Source: Dastarcus helophoroides
Lineage: Eukaryota; Arthropoda; Insecta; Coleoptera; Bothrideridae
Assembly (NCBI GenBank): GCA_028583605.1
Contig: CM053328.1
Span: 1,849,507-1,913,506, forward strand
Direction of reading: 5' to 3'
DNA length: 64,000 nucleotides
Notes under the pieces: generated by a model
What the model was told of the DNA's origin: nothing
Database searches by the model: none
Seen by the model: only the letters and a program-made list of their open reading frames with translations
Shown here: one piece after another, positions 1 through 12,300 of the stretch
How positions within the stretch are numbered: the first letter of the stretch is position 1
How the letters are laid out: each line of letters begins with the position of its first letter
Translations under genes and position numbers: made by a program

Positions 1-2747
1 AATTTTTCGATAATTTTGAGTTTTCTCCAATATTTAAAAAGTTCAGTGTCTTTGAAAATTTAATTAAAAACTCTGCAATTGATTTTAGATATCGATAGTT
101 TTTCCAAAAATTCTTCTTTTATTCACATTCCAAAATTATTGAAAATGTTGACCATCTTAAAAATTGTGGTTTCGAAATCCTTATTTTCTTTTGAAAATTT
201 TTTCTATGAAAATTTTAAAATTTTGTAAGATTTGACTTCTTTTTTAAAAAAATTTCGACTTTTCTGATAACGTTAGCTTTATTTTTTAGAAGTGGTATGG
301 TTTTTCTGTATAAATTTATATTTTTTGAAAAAAATTTCGAAATGACACTCGAATTTAAAACAAATAATAACAAAATTTTCTATTTTTAAGTGTGCAAAGT
401 TTTGAAACAAATTTCCAAAAAAAAACTTGCATTTTATGTACAAATAAATTGCCAAAATTTGAACTTATAATCACAAAAATTGACTGCAAGCTGGAATATT
501 TGATATTTGAATTTTCTCTGGAACTTCAAAATTACTACAAAAAAATTAAATTAGAACAGTAAATTGTTAATGAATTTTTTTCAACATTTTGACTAATTTT
601 TATTTGGAAATTTTGAGACTCTTCTAGAAATGTTGACTCTTTTTCTCAAAAATGTCAATAATTCCCACTTTAAAAGTCGAAATTAAAGGAATATTTTCGA
701 CAATTAATTTATTTGAAAAAGAATTTTTTTTAATCTAATTCTGAAAATGTTATTTTTTTTTAAAATGCTTGCTTAATAAGAAATCTCACCTTTGTTTAGA
801 AATATGATCTGGCTTTTTGTTGAAATTTTGAGTTTAATCTTTAAATTTCGATTTTTTTTAGTCGAAATTTGAATTTTAAATTCGAACTTGAGAATTTCAA
901 GAATAAATTTAACATTTCTAAATAAATTGGAAATTCCGATTCAGAATTTTCTTTGGTCCTACTGTAGTAGTAATTTTTTAGAGAACTATCAAATTGTAAA
1001 AAAGGTTGAAATTGACAAGGTTCATTTTTTCTTGAGATTTCAATATTTTTCCCAAAGTTTTCTTACTTTTTATGCAGATTTGAAGTTTATTCTCCAAAAA
1101 TTTATACTTAATAATTTTCAGTTTCTTATCAAAATTACAAAATAAAATGAACTTTAAAATATTAAAATTTCGTTAAAAAATTTTCAAATTTCCGACAACA
1201 AATTAGAGAGAAATCAAAAGGTTTACAGGAAAAAGTATTTTAGAGACAAACTCTCCAGGAATAATCGAAATTTGAAAAAAATTCTTTGTGTAAAATGTTT
1301 AAGAAAAAACACAAATTTAATAGGAAAAAAAAGCACTTTCATGGAAAAAAAATCCAACTCTGAAAAAAATTTGAAATATCTTCACAAAAAAGTCGAAATA
1401 GTTTTTCCCAAAATGTTGAAATTTTTAAAGAACTTTCAGGGTTTTTTCCAAACGTTTTTTGTCAAAACTACAACATAAAATGAACTTTAAATTATCAAAA
1501 TGTCGTGAAAACAAATTAAAGGAATATAAAGAAAAATCTGGAGAAGTTGGAATTTCTAAACAAAATTTTAAGAACAGCACTTTCAGGAAAAATGAAAATT
1601 TAGAGAAAATTTCTTTTTATAAAATATTTAGGAAAAATGGAAACTTTGCAGAAAAAATTAAAATTTCCTAAAAAAATCGAAATATCTGAAAAAAACTCAA
1701 AATTTTTATACAAAATGAGATTTGAGGTAAAAATTCGAAGATACCGTATTAACCAATTTTTTAGAGGAATAGTATAATGCGAGATGAATTGGATTTAGAT
1801 TTTTTCTTAAAATTGTAATTATTTTCTCAAAATGTTGACATGTTCAAAGAAATTTGAGTTCTTTTCTTAACATTTCAATTCCTGCTCGAAATATTGATTA
1901 CTTTCTCAAAACTTTTACAAAAATTAAGTTTTTAAAAATGTGATTTTGATCAAAATTAGAAAAAGCCTTATTTTGAAAAATGTCAAAATGTTTATAAAAA
2001 GTTAAACTTTTCAAAAAAAATTACGAATTTCAAAAATAAATCGAGGAAGTCAAAATTTTTAAAGCAGGCATTTACAAAGACTTTGAGACTATGAAAAATA
2101 GTGAAATTTTCAAAGTTGAAATTTTGAAAAATTTTTAAAATTTAGAAAAATATCGAGATACCGTATTAACCCATTTTTTAGAGAAATAGTAAAATGCGAG
2201 ATGAGTTGGATTTAGATTTTTTTTTTGAAATTGTAATTATTTTCTTAAAATGTTGACATGTTTAAAGAAATTTGAGTTCTTTTCTTAACATTTCAATTCC
2301 TGCTCGAAATATTGATTACTTCCTCAAAATTTTTACAAAAATTAAATGTTTGAAAATGTGATTTTGATCAAAATTAAAATAGGTTTTGAAATGTCGTAAC
2401 TTCGTGAAAGAAACCTAAAATTACTAGAAGAAGGAATCAGAGATGTTAGAGCGAGACAATCAAAATACCTCCACCTCGTGATGAAACAAATAATAGTTTA
2501 GTTGGGTTAGCAACCGTTTTTATAGAGTTGTGTGTTATATATAAAAACGTGAATATATTTTTTCTCCACAAACATTGTTAGTCTGTATTGCCATATAACT
2601 TAAATAAGGACCATCATCCAAACAAGAGAAAATTTAAAATTTCTAGAAAAAACTGTGCAATGAAAAGTGTTTAGAAAATTTTGGGAAAACAACTCGTAAG
2701 CGAAATTGGGCTGCAGTTTCACAGTGCCTATATGGCAGCCGCCACTG
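1..2747 (+). mobile_element. Right part of a hAT-like shell element, left end outside the window
   Basis: The right terminus ends at 2747 with GCCGCCACTG, the reverse complement of the CAGTGGCGGC terminus seen at 36051. The first 60 bases match the end of the 331-bp satellite unit, and what follows matches 33641-40573, so the window opens just past a satellite array. The interior is AT-rich degenerate repeat (words such as AAATTTCGA) with a partial internal duplication of about 0.4 kb (around 1740-1960 and 2155-2380). No transposase coding is seen. The bases after the terminus are GAGGGTAC, the same as in the B unit. The short ORFs here look like repeat noise. Confidence 0.7.
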
Positions 2748-2847
2748 GAGGGTACTCAACACCCCAGAAAAAATTATGGAAAGGATGCGCAAACGTCGAA
2801 AGTTTGGGAAACGCTGCTTTAGAGAATATAAAACGTATAAACAAGCG
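2748..2847. other. Short unique segment between hAT end and Jockey element (copy A 3' flank)
   Basis: About 100 bases retained almost unchanged in the B unit (40574-40673). The plus strand reads through as a short basic peptide containing RKRRKFGKRCFREYK. No start context, splice site or family resemblance was found, so it is treated as flanking DNA of the gene. It matters because it contains the target site of the Jockey insertion. Confidence 0.5.
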
Positions 2848-2859
2848 ATAAAAGTTAAA

Positions 2860-3045
2860 GGTAAGTGGAAACACTTATGCCTTAGTTGCAGGTGGCGCAA
2901 AGAAGATCCCCAAAAAGACTCCGGAAACGGCCCTAATCAAGTCGTATTGGACTTGATTAGGGCCGTCTCTGAAGCCGGGAACAGCCAAAAGGCCATCGTA
3001 AGCATCATGATGATGCTTCCCAAGATACTCTCTCTAAAACAGTAA
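2860..3045 (+). pseudogene. C-terminal remnant of Jockey ORF1 (gag-like)
   Basis: Only the last part of ORF1 remains, containing NQVVLDLIRAVSEAGNSQ and IVSIMMMLPK, and ending at TAA 3043-3045. The stop overlaps the ATG of ORF2 as TAATG (3043-3047), an arrangement also present in the longer copy at 60465-60469 and suggestive of coupled termination and reinitiation. The zinc knuckles and the PRE_C2HC-type region are lost through the 5' truncation. Confidence 0.75.
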
Positions 3046-5764
3046 TGGAGAGAGGCTAGGAAAGGAGAGTTAACGAAGGAAACCCTGCTCGTCACCAGCA
3101 TCTCAGGGCAGTTTTCTGGAACTGCAACGGACTCCAAGGCAACAGGAACGAACTCGAAGTTTTCGCAAAGAAAAACAACTTGGACGTACTGATGCTGAGC
3201 GAAACCAGGATGACGTTCAGATCTAAGGATCCTAAAATCCGAGGATATGTTCTTCACCGCAGAGACAGACCAACTGGCCCAGGAGGAGGTACAGCTATTT
3301 ATGTAAGTAGAAAGCTAACTCATTTTGCTGCAGGCACCCCGGAGTTGGAAAAGCTGGAAGGAATTGGAGTAACAATTTAAATGGCGCAGGGACCTCTGAC
3401 GCTGGTGTCTTGTTACTCCATAACCAACGCCCTCGCAGAGACAGATTTGGCACGCATCTTCGAAATAAACAATAACAATGTTATTGTAGCCGGAGACCTT
3501 AATGCCGAAAACGTCGAGTGGGGCAGCAGAGTCAACAACAAAAACGGGAGGACACTTCAAAGGTTCACAGCACAGAACGGAATCGATGTAATGGCTCCAG
3601 AAGAACCAACCCATCATCATCACGCCACAGGAATTCCAGATGTCCTGGACGTTGCACCGATGAAGGATGTTCGATACACTGTTGAGTTAACATCAGTTAG
3701 TGAGCTCAGCTCAGACCACAACCCAGTGATGATGACCGGAGATGATCGTGGACCCAAGCCTCCAGGCACCTGCAAGAAAACAAACTGGACTCGGTTCAGG
3801 GAGTATCTAGCAGAAAACCTGGAAGAGTCTGGAGAGATCAATACAAACGATGACATCAACGCAGCGGTGGAAAGACTGGAAATCACCATAACAGATTCAA
3901 TTCTGGCAGCGACCAAAACTTTCCGGCGTATAGAAGGAAGGGAACCACTGCCAAATCACTTGGTGGAGCTGATTAGAAGGAAAAATTGTGCCAGGAAGAG
4001 AGCAAGACGGACCGATGTGCAAGCAGATAAGGCGGAAGTCAACAGGCTCATCCACGAGCGCAGGTATGAACTCAGAGAGCACAAAACTTCTAAGTTTCAG
4101 GAACACCTAAGAAGTTGCAACCTCGAAACTTCATCAGATTTCTGGCGCACAGCCCAAGCTCTAAGAAGAGTTAGGAAACCTTTCCCTCCGATACACGGAC
4201 CTCAAGGAATGGCTCACTCAGATCAGGAAAAGGCCGCAGCTTTTGCTGAGACTTTTGAACGACACTGTCAGGCCATACTTGAAGAAGTGGACTTAGACTT
4301 CGTAGATGAGGTGGAAGAAGAGGTTCAAATTCTTCATTAGGAAGTGCCAGAAGAAGACGACGTCATCCAGCCGACTAACGAGGAGGAAATCCAAAGCTTT
4401 CTGCGCAAGCTAAATGTCAAAAAGTCTCCAGGTCCAGACGGAATTCCAAACCAAGCTCTGAAGTCTCTTCCGGACCAAGCTGTCAAATACTTTGGAGCAA
4501 TAGTCAATTCCATGTTTAAATACCGGTACTTTTCAACAAGATGGAAGACTGCAAACGTTATCTTCATTCCTAAGCCAGGTAAAGATGGGAAATTTTCCCA
4601 AAATTACAGGCCAATCAGCCTCTTATCCAACCTGGGTAAGGTGGCGGAAAGGATTTTGAGGAAGCGTTTGCAGAATATCATCAGCGATCGCGACATCATT
4701 CCTAAGGAACAATTTGGGTTCCAACCTATGCACTCTACCTCAGACCAACTGCTGAGAGTGGTTGAAACAATCACTCAACGCATGAACTGGAACCAGGTAG
4801 TTGGAGCTATTTTCATCGATATCTCCAAGGCATTTGACACAGTTTGGCACCAAAGATTACTCTACAAGATGCATCAGTTTGGAATACCTCTAACAATGGT
4901 TCAAATGGTAAGCTCGTTCCTGGACCAGCGCTCATTCAGAGCAAAGGTGGGACAGGAACTATCGAACCAGTTTAGGTTACAGTATAGGGTGCCTCAAAGT
5001 TCTGCCTTGTCACCTCTGCTGTACTCTCTATTCACAGCAGACGTTCTGAGAACCAATCCAACAATCGACCACATCTTATTGGCAACTTACGCAGACGACA
5101 CAGCTTTAGTGGCGTACTCTTTCAGTCCAGAGGTGGTCACCAGACGACTTCAGGAGGCAACAGACAGTCTACTAGATTACTTCGGCCAATGGAGAATCCA
5201 AGTCAACGCGGACAAGACCCAAGCAGTTTTTTTCACTCGAAAAAGATTCCAACCATATGGACATGTAAATGTTCATGGGCAAAATGTCGACTGAAGACTT
5301 CAGGCAAAGTATCTAGGTGTCATTCTAGACAAAAGACTAACATTCCAGGCACACATCGATTATGCAGTGTCCAGAGCCAAAATGCTGAAGGGACTGCTGC
5401 AAGCGATGATTGATAGAAATAGTAACCTGTCCATTGGACTTAAAGTGTTACTATACAAATTAATCAAAGACCAGCGATGATCTACGCATCTGTAGCTTGG
5501 TCACAAGCGACGGATAATCAGATGAAGAAACTTCAGGTGTTCCAGAACGTCTTTCTAAGACAAGCCATGAACGCTCCATGGTTTGTGAGAAACAATCAGC
5601 TTCACAGAGAAGCTGAACTACCTTTGGTAAGAGAATTTCTTAGGGAAATTAATTCCAGGGCGATGGTAACAGCGGAAACGCATCCCAACGAACTAGTTCG
5701 ACAGGCAGTGGATTACGATCCAAACATCCCAACCAGGATTAGAAGACCAAAGATGGTCCTCTAG
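3045..5764 (+). pseudogene. Jockey ORF2: apurinic-type endonuclease plus reverse transcriptase, dead
   Basis: Endonuclease motifs in order: FWNCNGLQGNRNELE (about 3110), LMLSETRM (about 3190), VAGDLNAENVEW (about 3487) and LSSDHNPV (about 3708). Reverse transcriptase motifs follow: SPGPDGIPN (about 4427), NYRPISLLSNLGK (about 4600), FIDISKAFDTVWH (about 4811), the catalytic YADDTALV (about 5089) and QVNADKTQAVFF (about 5200). One frame is kept but broken by stops at 3057-3059, 3378-3380, 4338-4340 and 5292-5294. A frameshift near 5470 leads into the final MIYASVAWSQ segment. The stops at 3378 and 5292 and the late frameshift also occur in the 60.5-63.2 kb copy. The product would nick target DNA and reverse-transcribe the element's RNA, but this copy cannot make an intact protein. 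Confidence 0.93.
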
Positions 5765-6075
5765 GCTAAGACTTCCATTTCGAAAAAAATTTATTTTGTT
5801 TGTTCTAATGTTTCAGGCAAAACAGCTTACAACAGTGCTCCAGCACTATTGTACTGTTCCGACGGGGGGATTGGGGGCCAAGGGCCCGGCCCGAAGAAGT
5901 AGGGGTTTTTAGTCGGTACCGTAGTTTGAGCGGAAGTCCGACACTATCTGGATTATCTTTCCAGATGTCCGTAAAAGATTTTCCCCTACTTTAAAAAAAA
6001 AAAAATAAAAGTTAAAAGAGAAACATAAACATCAGTGGTCAACATTGAAACATTAGGGCAGAGAAAAATAAATAA

Positions 6076-6081
6076 TTTATT
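6076..6081 (-). promoter_or_regulatory. Polyadenylation signal AATAAA, copy A
   Basis: AATAAA on the minus strand 16 bases past the stop codon of exon 3. It is conserved at 40745-40750 (copy B) and 63475-63480 (copy C). The retrotransposon tail begins about 70 bases further downstream, so the signal itself is not disrupted. Confidence 0.6.
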
Positions 6082-6096
6082 TTTCGTAACAATAAC

Positions 6097-6397
6097 TTAA
6101 AAATATGTGCTACATTCTCTATATACTTTTGGGCAAAATTCTTGGGCGTAGATCCCGTAAGGCATCTTTGATTTCACTGGTACTTTTTTGTCGTGGGACA
6201 ACTTGTTCCAAACGTGTAAGGCATAACTTTCATTGGAAGCCCGTCTGACTTCCTCCAATTTATCTTCGTCGAAATACTTCATCCACTCCTGCCATTTGAT
6301 TGGATAAAATATTTTGGGCTCGTAAACTGTAAAACCCCCGCATTTCTGTGGCGTCATGTCCAAGACTCTAGTAACGTTGCAGAACTTCAGTAGCATC
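6097..6397 (-). CDS. Copy A exon 3: C-terminal domain (Gb3_synth-like)
   Basis: Begins after TATTTTAG with the third base of Arg, then MLLKFCNVTRVLDM, and ends CPKVYRECSTYF-stop. FYPIKWQEW and SYALHVWNK are the recognisable features of the alpha-1,4-glycosyltransferase C-terminal domain. The three copies of this exon in the window are all exactly 301 bp. Confidence 0.9.
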
Positions 6398-9300
6398 CTA
6401 AAATACATAGAATGAAAAATCCATTAATTGGTTATGTTATCCTCAGGAAAACTCGCTAGCTCGTTAAACTCGCTAAACTCGTTAGTTTTCCGGACTCACT
6501 AATTTTCCTGACGATAGTATACCCAATCCAGGTCCGTAACCAGGGGGGGCTAGGCCTCCCCAACTCCCGAAAATTTTTGGCTTCACACTAGATAGAAATG
6601 AACTTTCAGATGTGCGACATTTTTAAAAACCATTTTTAATGGATCATTTTGTTTTCGTATTGAAATTCAAGGATGTTTTATTTTCAAATTTGGCGCCATT
6701 ACTTATTATTAGAGACCGGATTTTAAGCGCAATCAAGCAAGGTACAAAGGTGAGCAAAATGTTAAATTAGGCAAAAACGAAAAGCTAAAGAGGGCATCAA
6801 AAAGGTAAAATACTGTAAGAAAAGGCATTAACAGACCAAAACTTACAATTAAAAACAACAAAAAATGAAATCTCAGTCGAAATTAAAAAAAATAGGTTTT
6901 AGGTTACACTCGGGATATTCGGAAAGAGTATAACATTTTCAAATGAAGAAGTTCCCAAAATTTCGAGTTAATTCTCGAATTTCCTCCCTAAACCTTGAAA
7001 TTTTTACCTTAAATTCGTTTGAATTTGTTCCAGAATTTTGATTTTTAAATTTGAGATTTCGTTTCTAGAAAAATTTAAACTGTTCTTGAAATTCCTTTTT
7101 TTTTATTTGAAATTTCAATCTTACGTATTAAATTTTATTAAAAAAATGTTGAATTTTGCAAATTTTTCAAGCTTAAACTCCTCATTTTGAACAAAAAAAA
7201 ATCAAATTTTAAGAACTGGAAATTTATATAAATGATTTTTTGAAATTTAACACCAAATTTTGAGAAAAACTTGGATTTTGTGATAATCGTTTTACAGTTT
7301 TGGAATTTAAAAATTTAAATTCGGTATTTGAATAAAATTTTGAATATTAGGCCCTTTACTAAAGAATCAAAATCTTTTATAGGCCTTTATTTTGAGAAAA
7401 CATTTTTTAATAAGTTATTTTTATGTATTTATTCTATAATTTTTCCAATATGGCCATTGAACTTTAAAATAAATGTCTAAAATGTCGATTCTTTTTTAAA
7501 TTCCGAGTTTTACACAAAATTTGAGCATTTTTAAATTGAAAAATTCAGGATTTTTTTAATAACTTTAACACATCAGCTTAGTTCGAAATTTTTAATTTTT
7601 TTGAAGAGTTTTAACGTCATAATAAAAAATTTCGAAATTTTTTGTTATGAAGTTGATTTGTTTATATTTCGATTACGATTTCGACGCAAATTCGACTTTT
7701 TTCTCCAAAATTCGACTTCCAAGTAAAAACTTCCAAAAAAAATATTGAAATTTCTATCTTAGCTATCAAATTTCAACTTTAATTAAGATTTTCTTAATTT
7801 TTAATCACATTTCAACTTTAAATTCATATTTTCAGAAAAAATTGATTTATAAAATGTATACAACTTTTCACGACGAGTTTAAAAATGTCAAGATTAAAGT
7901 CGAAATTTTGAAAAAAAATGAGCCTAATGACTAGTTAATTTTTCAAAATTTTTACATTAGCACTGGTTCAAATTTCAGACTTCTTCACAATATTTTGACT
8001 TCCTTTCTATATTAAAAATATATAAAGAAATCCCCTCTCCATTTTGAGAAAACGCTAAAGTTTCAGGAAATATCAGTTTATTTTTTGAGTTTTGTTTTAA
8101 GAGAAAATGTTGAGTGTTATTAGTTTTTGTTAAAAGATTTCATCTTTTGGAAATTAGAGATTTTTTTTTAGAAAATTTTAACTTCAAATCTTTTTTTTTT
8201 CGAAAATTATAGCTTTTTTTTTCTGATTTAGAGAGTAATTCTAAATGTCAACTTTGAATTTAAAAAACTAAAAACTTCGAGTTCAAACAGGTAAATTTGT
8301 TAGGAATTAACATATACTACTTTTTATTAGGAAATTCAAAATTTCTAAAAAAAGGTTAATACTGTTACGGGCTTATCGGCTCGAATTGATTACCACGTGT
8401 GAATTACACCACTTTATTACTAAACTTAACTTGGATCACCACAATTGAACAATTAACTCACTTATTATTAACTTCTACTAACTCACTAATTACACTGTCT
8501 CTAACTGACTTGACTCGAGGGACCGCCTTTTATAGTTTTGGCCCCCGGCATCTAGAACTTTAGAATTTTAGAACTTAAGACACAAGACTTATCGTTTGTC
8601 GAAATTTCTGGAACGCTTATCTGCCATTTGTTTCGTTATCGCGGCCGCTTTCCCCTTATCAGATCCTTCTAGAAACTTTTCTTATATACTAAATTCTACA
8701 ATTCTATTCTAAATTCTATTCCATCTATTTACATTACAATACTTTCAGAAATGTTTAATAATGAATTGTGGTTATTTTTAATTATAAACACGGTCGTAAT
8801 TAAACTTTTTAGAACCAGTTTATCACTCTAGATGTAGACATTTCAAATTAAAATTCCAAATTCGAAAAACTCAAGATTAGATTCAAAATTTCGATATCTG
8901 ATATTTTTCACAGAAACTTTGGCGAAATTTCCAGGTTTTTAGAAAGAATCGAAGTTTAAAAAAATATTTGTTCGTTTGTAGTTAATACCAAGGTTTTGAA
9001 ATTTGAATTTTGGGAAAAAAAAATAAAAATATTGACATACTACGCATTTAACAAAAAATCGAATTCAAATTAAAAATTTCAAAAAAGTTCGAAATTGTGA
9101 AATTAAAGGTAAAAAAAAACGATAAATTACTTTACAACAAAAACTTTTTTTTGAAATTTGGAAGAATTAAATGCACTTGGACATTGCATATTCAGATAGC
9201 AACAATAATTCCCAAAATTGCTCAAAATAAAAAACGTAGGAATTGAAGTTGTTGCCAGTTAGAAAAAGAGTTGCAGGCTAAGAGAAAACGTGAATTAAAA

Positions 9301-12300
9301 AAAAAACATCTAATCTTCTAGAATTTAGAAAGAATATCCAAATTCTAAATGTTCGGGTTCCAACTTTAAATTTGAGATAAAAGTTAAGTCATGAATTTAA
9401 TCAAAATTTGAAAAAAATTAAAAAAAAAGATTTCTTTCCAGCTGACGTCAAACTATGTTTTTAAATAGAGCACTTTCTAGAGGCATTTTTCATACACAAG
9501 TAAGGTTATAGAAAATAGTTGAAAGATAAATTTTAAAAAAGAAATTTCTTTCAAGTGATTTTATCATCTTACCCACACATTTGTTTTTATTTAGAAATGA
9601 AATTAAGATAAAAAGGCAACATTGTTGTTAAATTACGATTTGCTTTTTCAGAAATTTAAAAATCTCGAATTTTACAAAATGAAATTTTAAGTTTCGCTAG
9701 AAATTTTGTCCCTTTTTCAATTCCTATTTTTTATGGAAATTGAGTATCTCTCAGGCTATCGAAACGCAGCAGCTTTTGTTGTGTTTTTTAATATTTCTTG
9801 GTATCAGTGGACAAGATTTGTATTTCAATGTTCGGGAAAAAAGATAAATTTCCAGGAATTTAAGGAATTTAGTAAACATTTCAAGATATTGGCATTATTC
9901 TAAAATATCGAAATTTTTAGAAAAATTAACCTAAAATAACGGAATTTCGAAAACAAAGTGACATTTTGAGAAAAACGATCGAAATTTCGACGGTCGACTG
10001 CCAACATTTTTCAAAGAAAGTCAATTTTAAGAAAATGTCGAATTTTGGAACAAAATGGAAATTTGAGAACGAACGAAACGAATTGAAAATTCCGAAGACG
10101 TATCTCGAGCAAAAAACTCCAAGAAAACGATAAACATTTCCCACAGAAGGTTAAATTTTGAAAAAAAGTCAAATCTTGAGAATGAAAAAGACGAATTTTG
10201 AACAAAAAAAACATCGAAATTTCGAGGGAAAGACGAATTTCGATAAAAAGACGAATTTCGAGGAAAAAATCAAAATGATCAGAGACTATCGAATTTTGGA
10301 CAAAAGCGAAAATTTTCCAACAATTCTTGGGGAAAAAATGAGGCAAATTTTAATACAAGAGTCAACATTTCAAAACGAAAAAACAATTTTGAGGATAAAT
10401 CAAAATTTTCAGACAAAAGACGTATTTGGAAAAATCCCAATTTCTCGAAAGAAGTCAAAGTTTAGAACCAAATTTCCCAGAGAGTTATATTTTGAGAAGA
10501 AAATAAAAAATTTGGAAATAAAAACAAACTTGAGATAAGTAGGATCATAAAAGTAGAAATTTCGAGAAGACGATTTTGAGAAAAATGTTGAAATTTCGAA
10601 AAAAATATTGAAATTTCGAGAAAAATATTGAAATTTCGAGAAAATATTGAAATTTCAAGAAAAATAGATAAATTTCAAGGAGAAAGTCTAAAGTTCCAAA
10701 ATTTTAAGAATTTAGTCAAAATTTCTTCTAAAATATCGAAATTTTTACAAAAATTAATCTAAAATAAGGGAATTTCGAAAACAAAGTGACATTTCGAGAA
10801 AAAAAAACGATCGAAATTTCGACGGTCGACTGCCAACATTTTTCAAAGAAAGTCAATTTTAAGAAAATGTCGAATTTTGGAACAAAATGGAAATTTGAGC
10901 ACGAACGAAACGAATCGAAAATTTCGAAGACGTATCTCGAGCAAAAAACTCCAAGAAAACGATAAACATTTCCCACAGAAGGTTAAAATTTGAAAAAAAA
11001 GTCAAATCTTGAGAATGAAAAAGACGAATTTTGAACAAAAAAAACATCGAAATTTCGAGGAAAGACGAATTTCGATAAAAAGACGAATTTCGAGAAAAAA
11101 ATCAAAATGATCAGAGACTATCGAATTTTGGACAAAAGTGAAAATTTTCCAAAAATTCTTGGGGAAAAAATGAGGCCAATTTTAATACAAGAGTCAACAT
11201 TTCAAAACGAAAAAACAATTTTGAGGATAAATCAAAATTTTCAGACAAAAGACGTATTTGGAAAAATCCCAATTTCTGGAAAGAGGTCAAAGTTTAGAAC
11301 CAAATTTGCCAGAGAGTTATATTTTGAGAAGAAAATAAAAAATTTGGAAATAAAAAAAAAACTTGAGATTTGTACGAGCATAAAAGTAGAAATTTCGAGA
11401 AGACGATTTTGAGAAAAATGTTGAAATTTCGAGAAAAATATTGAAATTTCGAGAAAAATATTGAAATTTCGAAAAAATATTGAAATTTCAAGAAAAATAG
11501 ACACATTTCATGGGGAAAGTCTAACGTTCTAAAATTTTATGAATTTAGTCAATATTTCTTCTAAAATATCGAAATTTTTAGAAAAATTAACCTAACATAA
11601 CGGAATTTCGAAAACAAAGTGACATTTCGAGAAAAAAACGATCGAAATTTTGACGGTCGACTGCCAACATTTTTCAAAGAAAGTCAATTTTACGAAAATG
11701 TCGAATTTTGGAACAAAATGGAAGTTTGAGAACGAACGAAACGAATCGAAAATTTCGAAGACGTATCTCGAGCAAAAAACTCCAAGAAAACGATAAACAT
11801 TTCCCACAGAAGAATAAATTTTGAAAAAAAAGTCAAATCTTGAGAATAAAAAAGACGAATTTTGAACAAAAAAAACATCGAAATTTCGAGAAAAAGGCGA
11901 ATTTCGATAAAAAGACGAATTTCGAGGAAAAAATCAAAATGATCAGAGATTATCGAATTTTGGACAAAAGGGAAAATTTTCCAAAAATTCTTGGGGAAAA
12001 AATGAGGCAAATTTTAATACAAGAGTCAACATTTCAAAACGAAAAAACAATTTTGAGGATAAATCAAAATTTTCAGACAAAAGACGTATTTGGAAAAATC
12101 CCAATTTCTCGAAAGAGGTCAAAGTTTAGAACCAAATTTCCCAGAGAGTTATATTTTGAGAAGAAAATAAAAAATTTGGAAATAAAAAAAAACTTAAGAT
12201 AAGTAGGATCATAAAAGTAGAAATTTCGAGAAGACGATTTTGACAGGAATGTTGAAATTTCGAGATAAATATTGTAACTTCGAGAAAAATATTGAAATTT

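Larger units (their letters stand above)
2860..6004 (+). mobile_element. Jockey-clade non-LTR retrotransposon, 5'-truncated, inactive
   Basis: The element starts inside the 3' part of ORF1 (homologous to 60280 of the longer copy) and ends in a poly(A) tail at about 5992-6004. A 12-bp target-site duplication, ATAAAAGTTAAA, flanks it at 2848-2859 and 6005-6016. The B paralog has the matching uninterrupted site at 40673-40684. Truncated 5' end, poly(A) tail and a duplication of about 12 bp are typical of target-primed reverse transcription. It lies 80 bp beyond the copy A stop codon in opposite orientation, just past the poly(A) signal. Confidence 0.92.

Noticed and set aside
888..1671. ORFs of 68-85 codons near the left edge
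   Set aside because: AT-rich composition, poorly preserved in the homologous 34.6-35.5 kb segment, no domain.
9926..12202. Repeated ORFs such as MGNVYRFLGVFCSRY and MIRDYRILDKSENFP on both strands (also 44296-47476)
   Set aside because: One per 831-bp unit on opposite strands over the same bases; biased Phe or Lys/Asn composition and no family resemblance. Tandem repeat, not a gene family.
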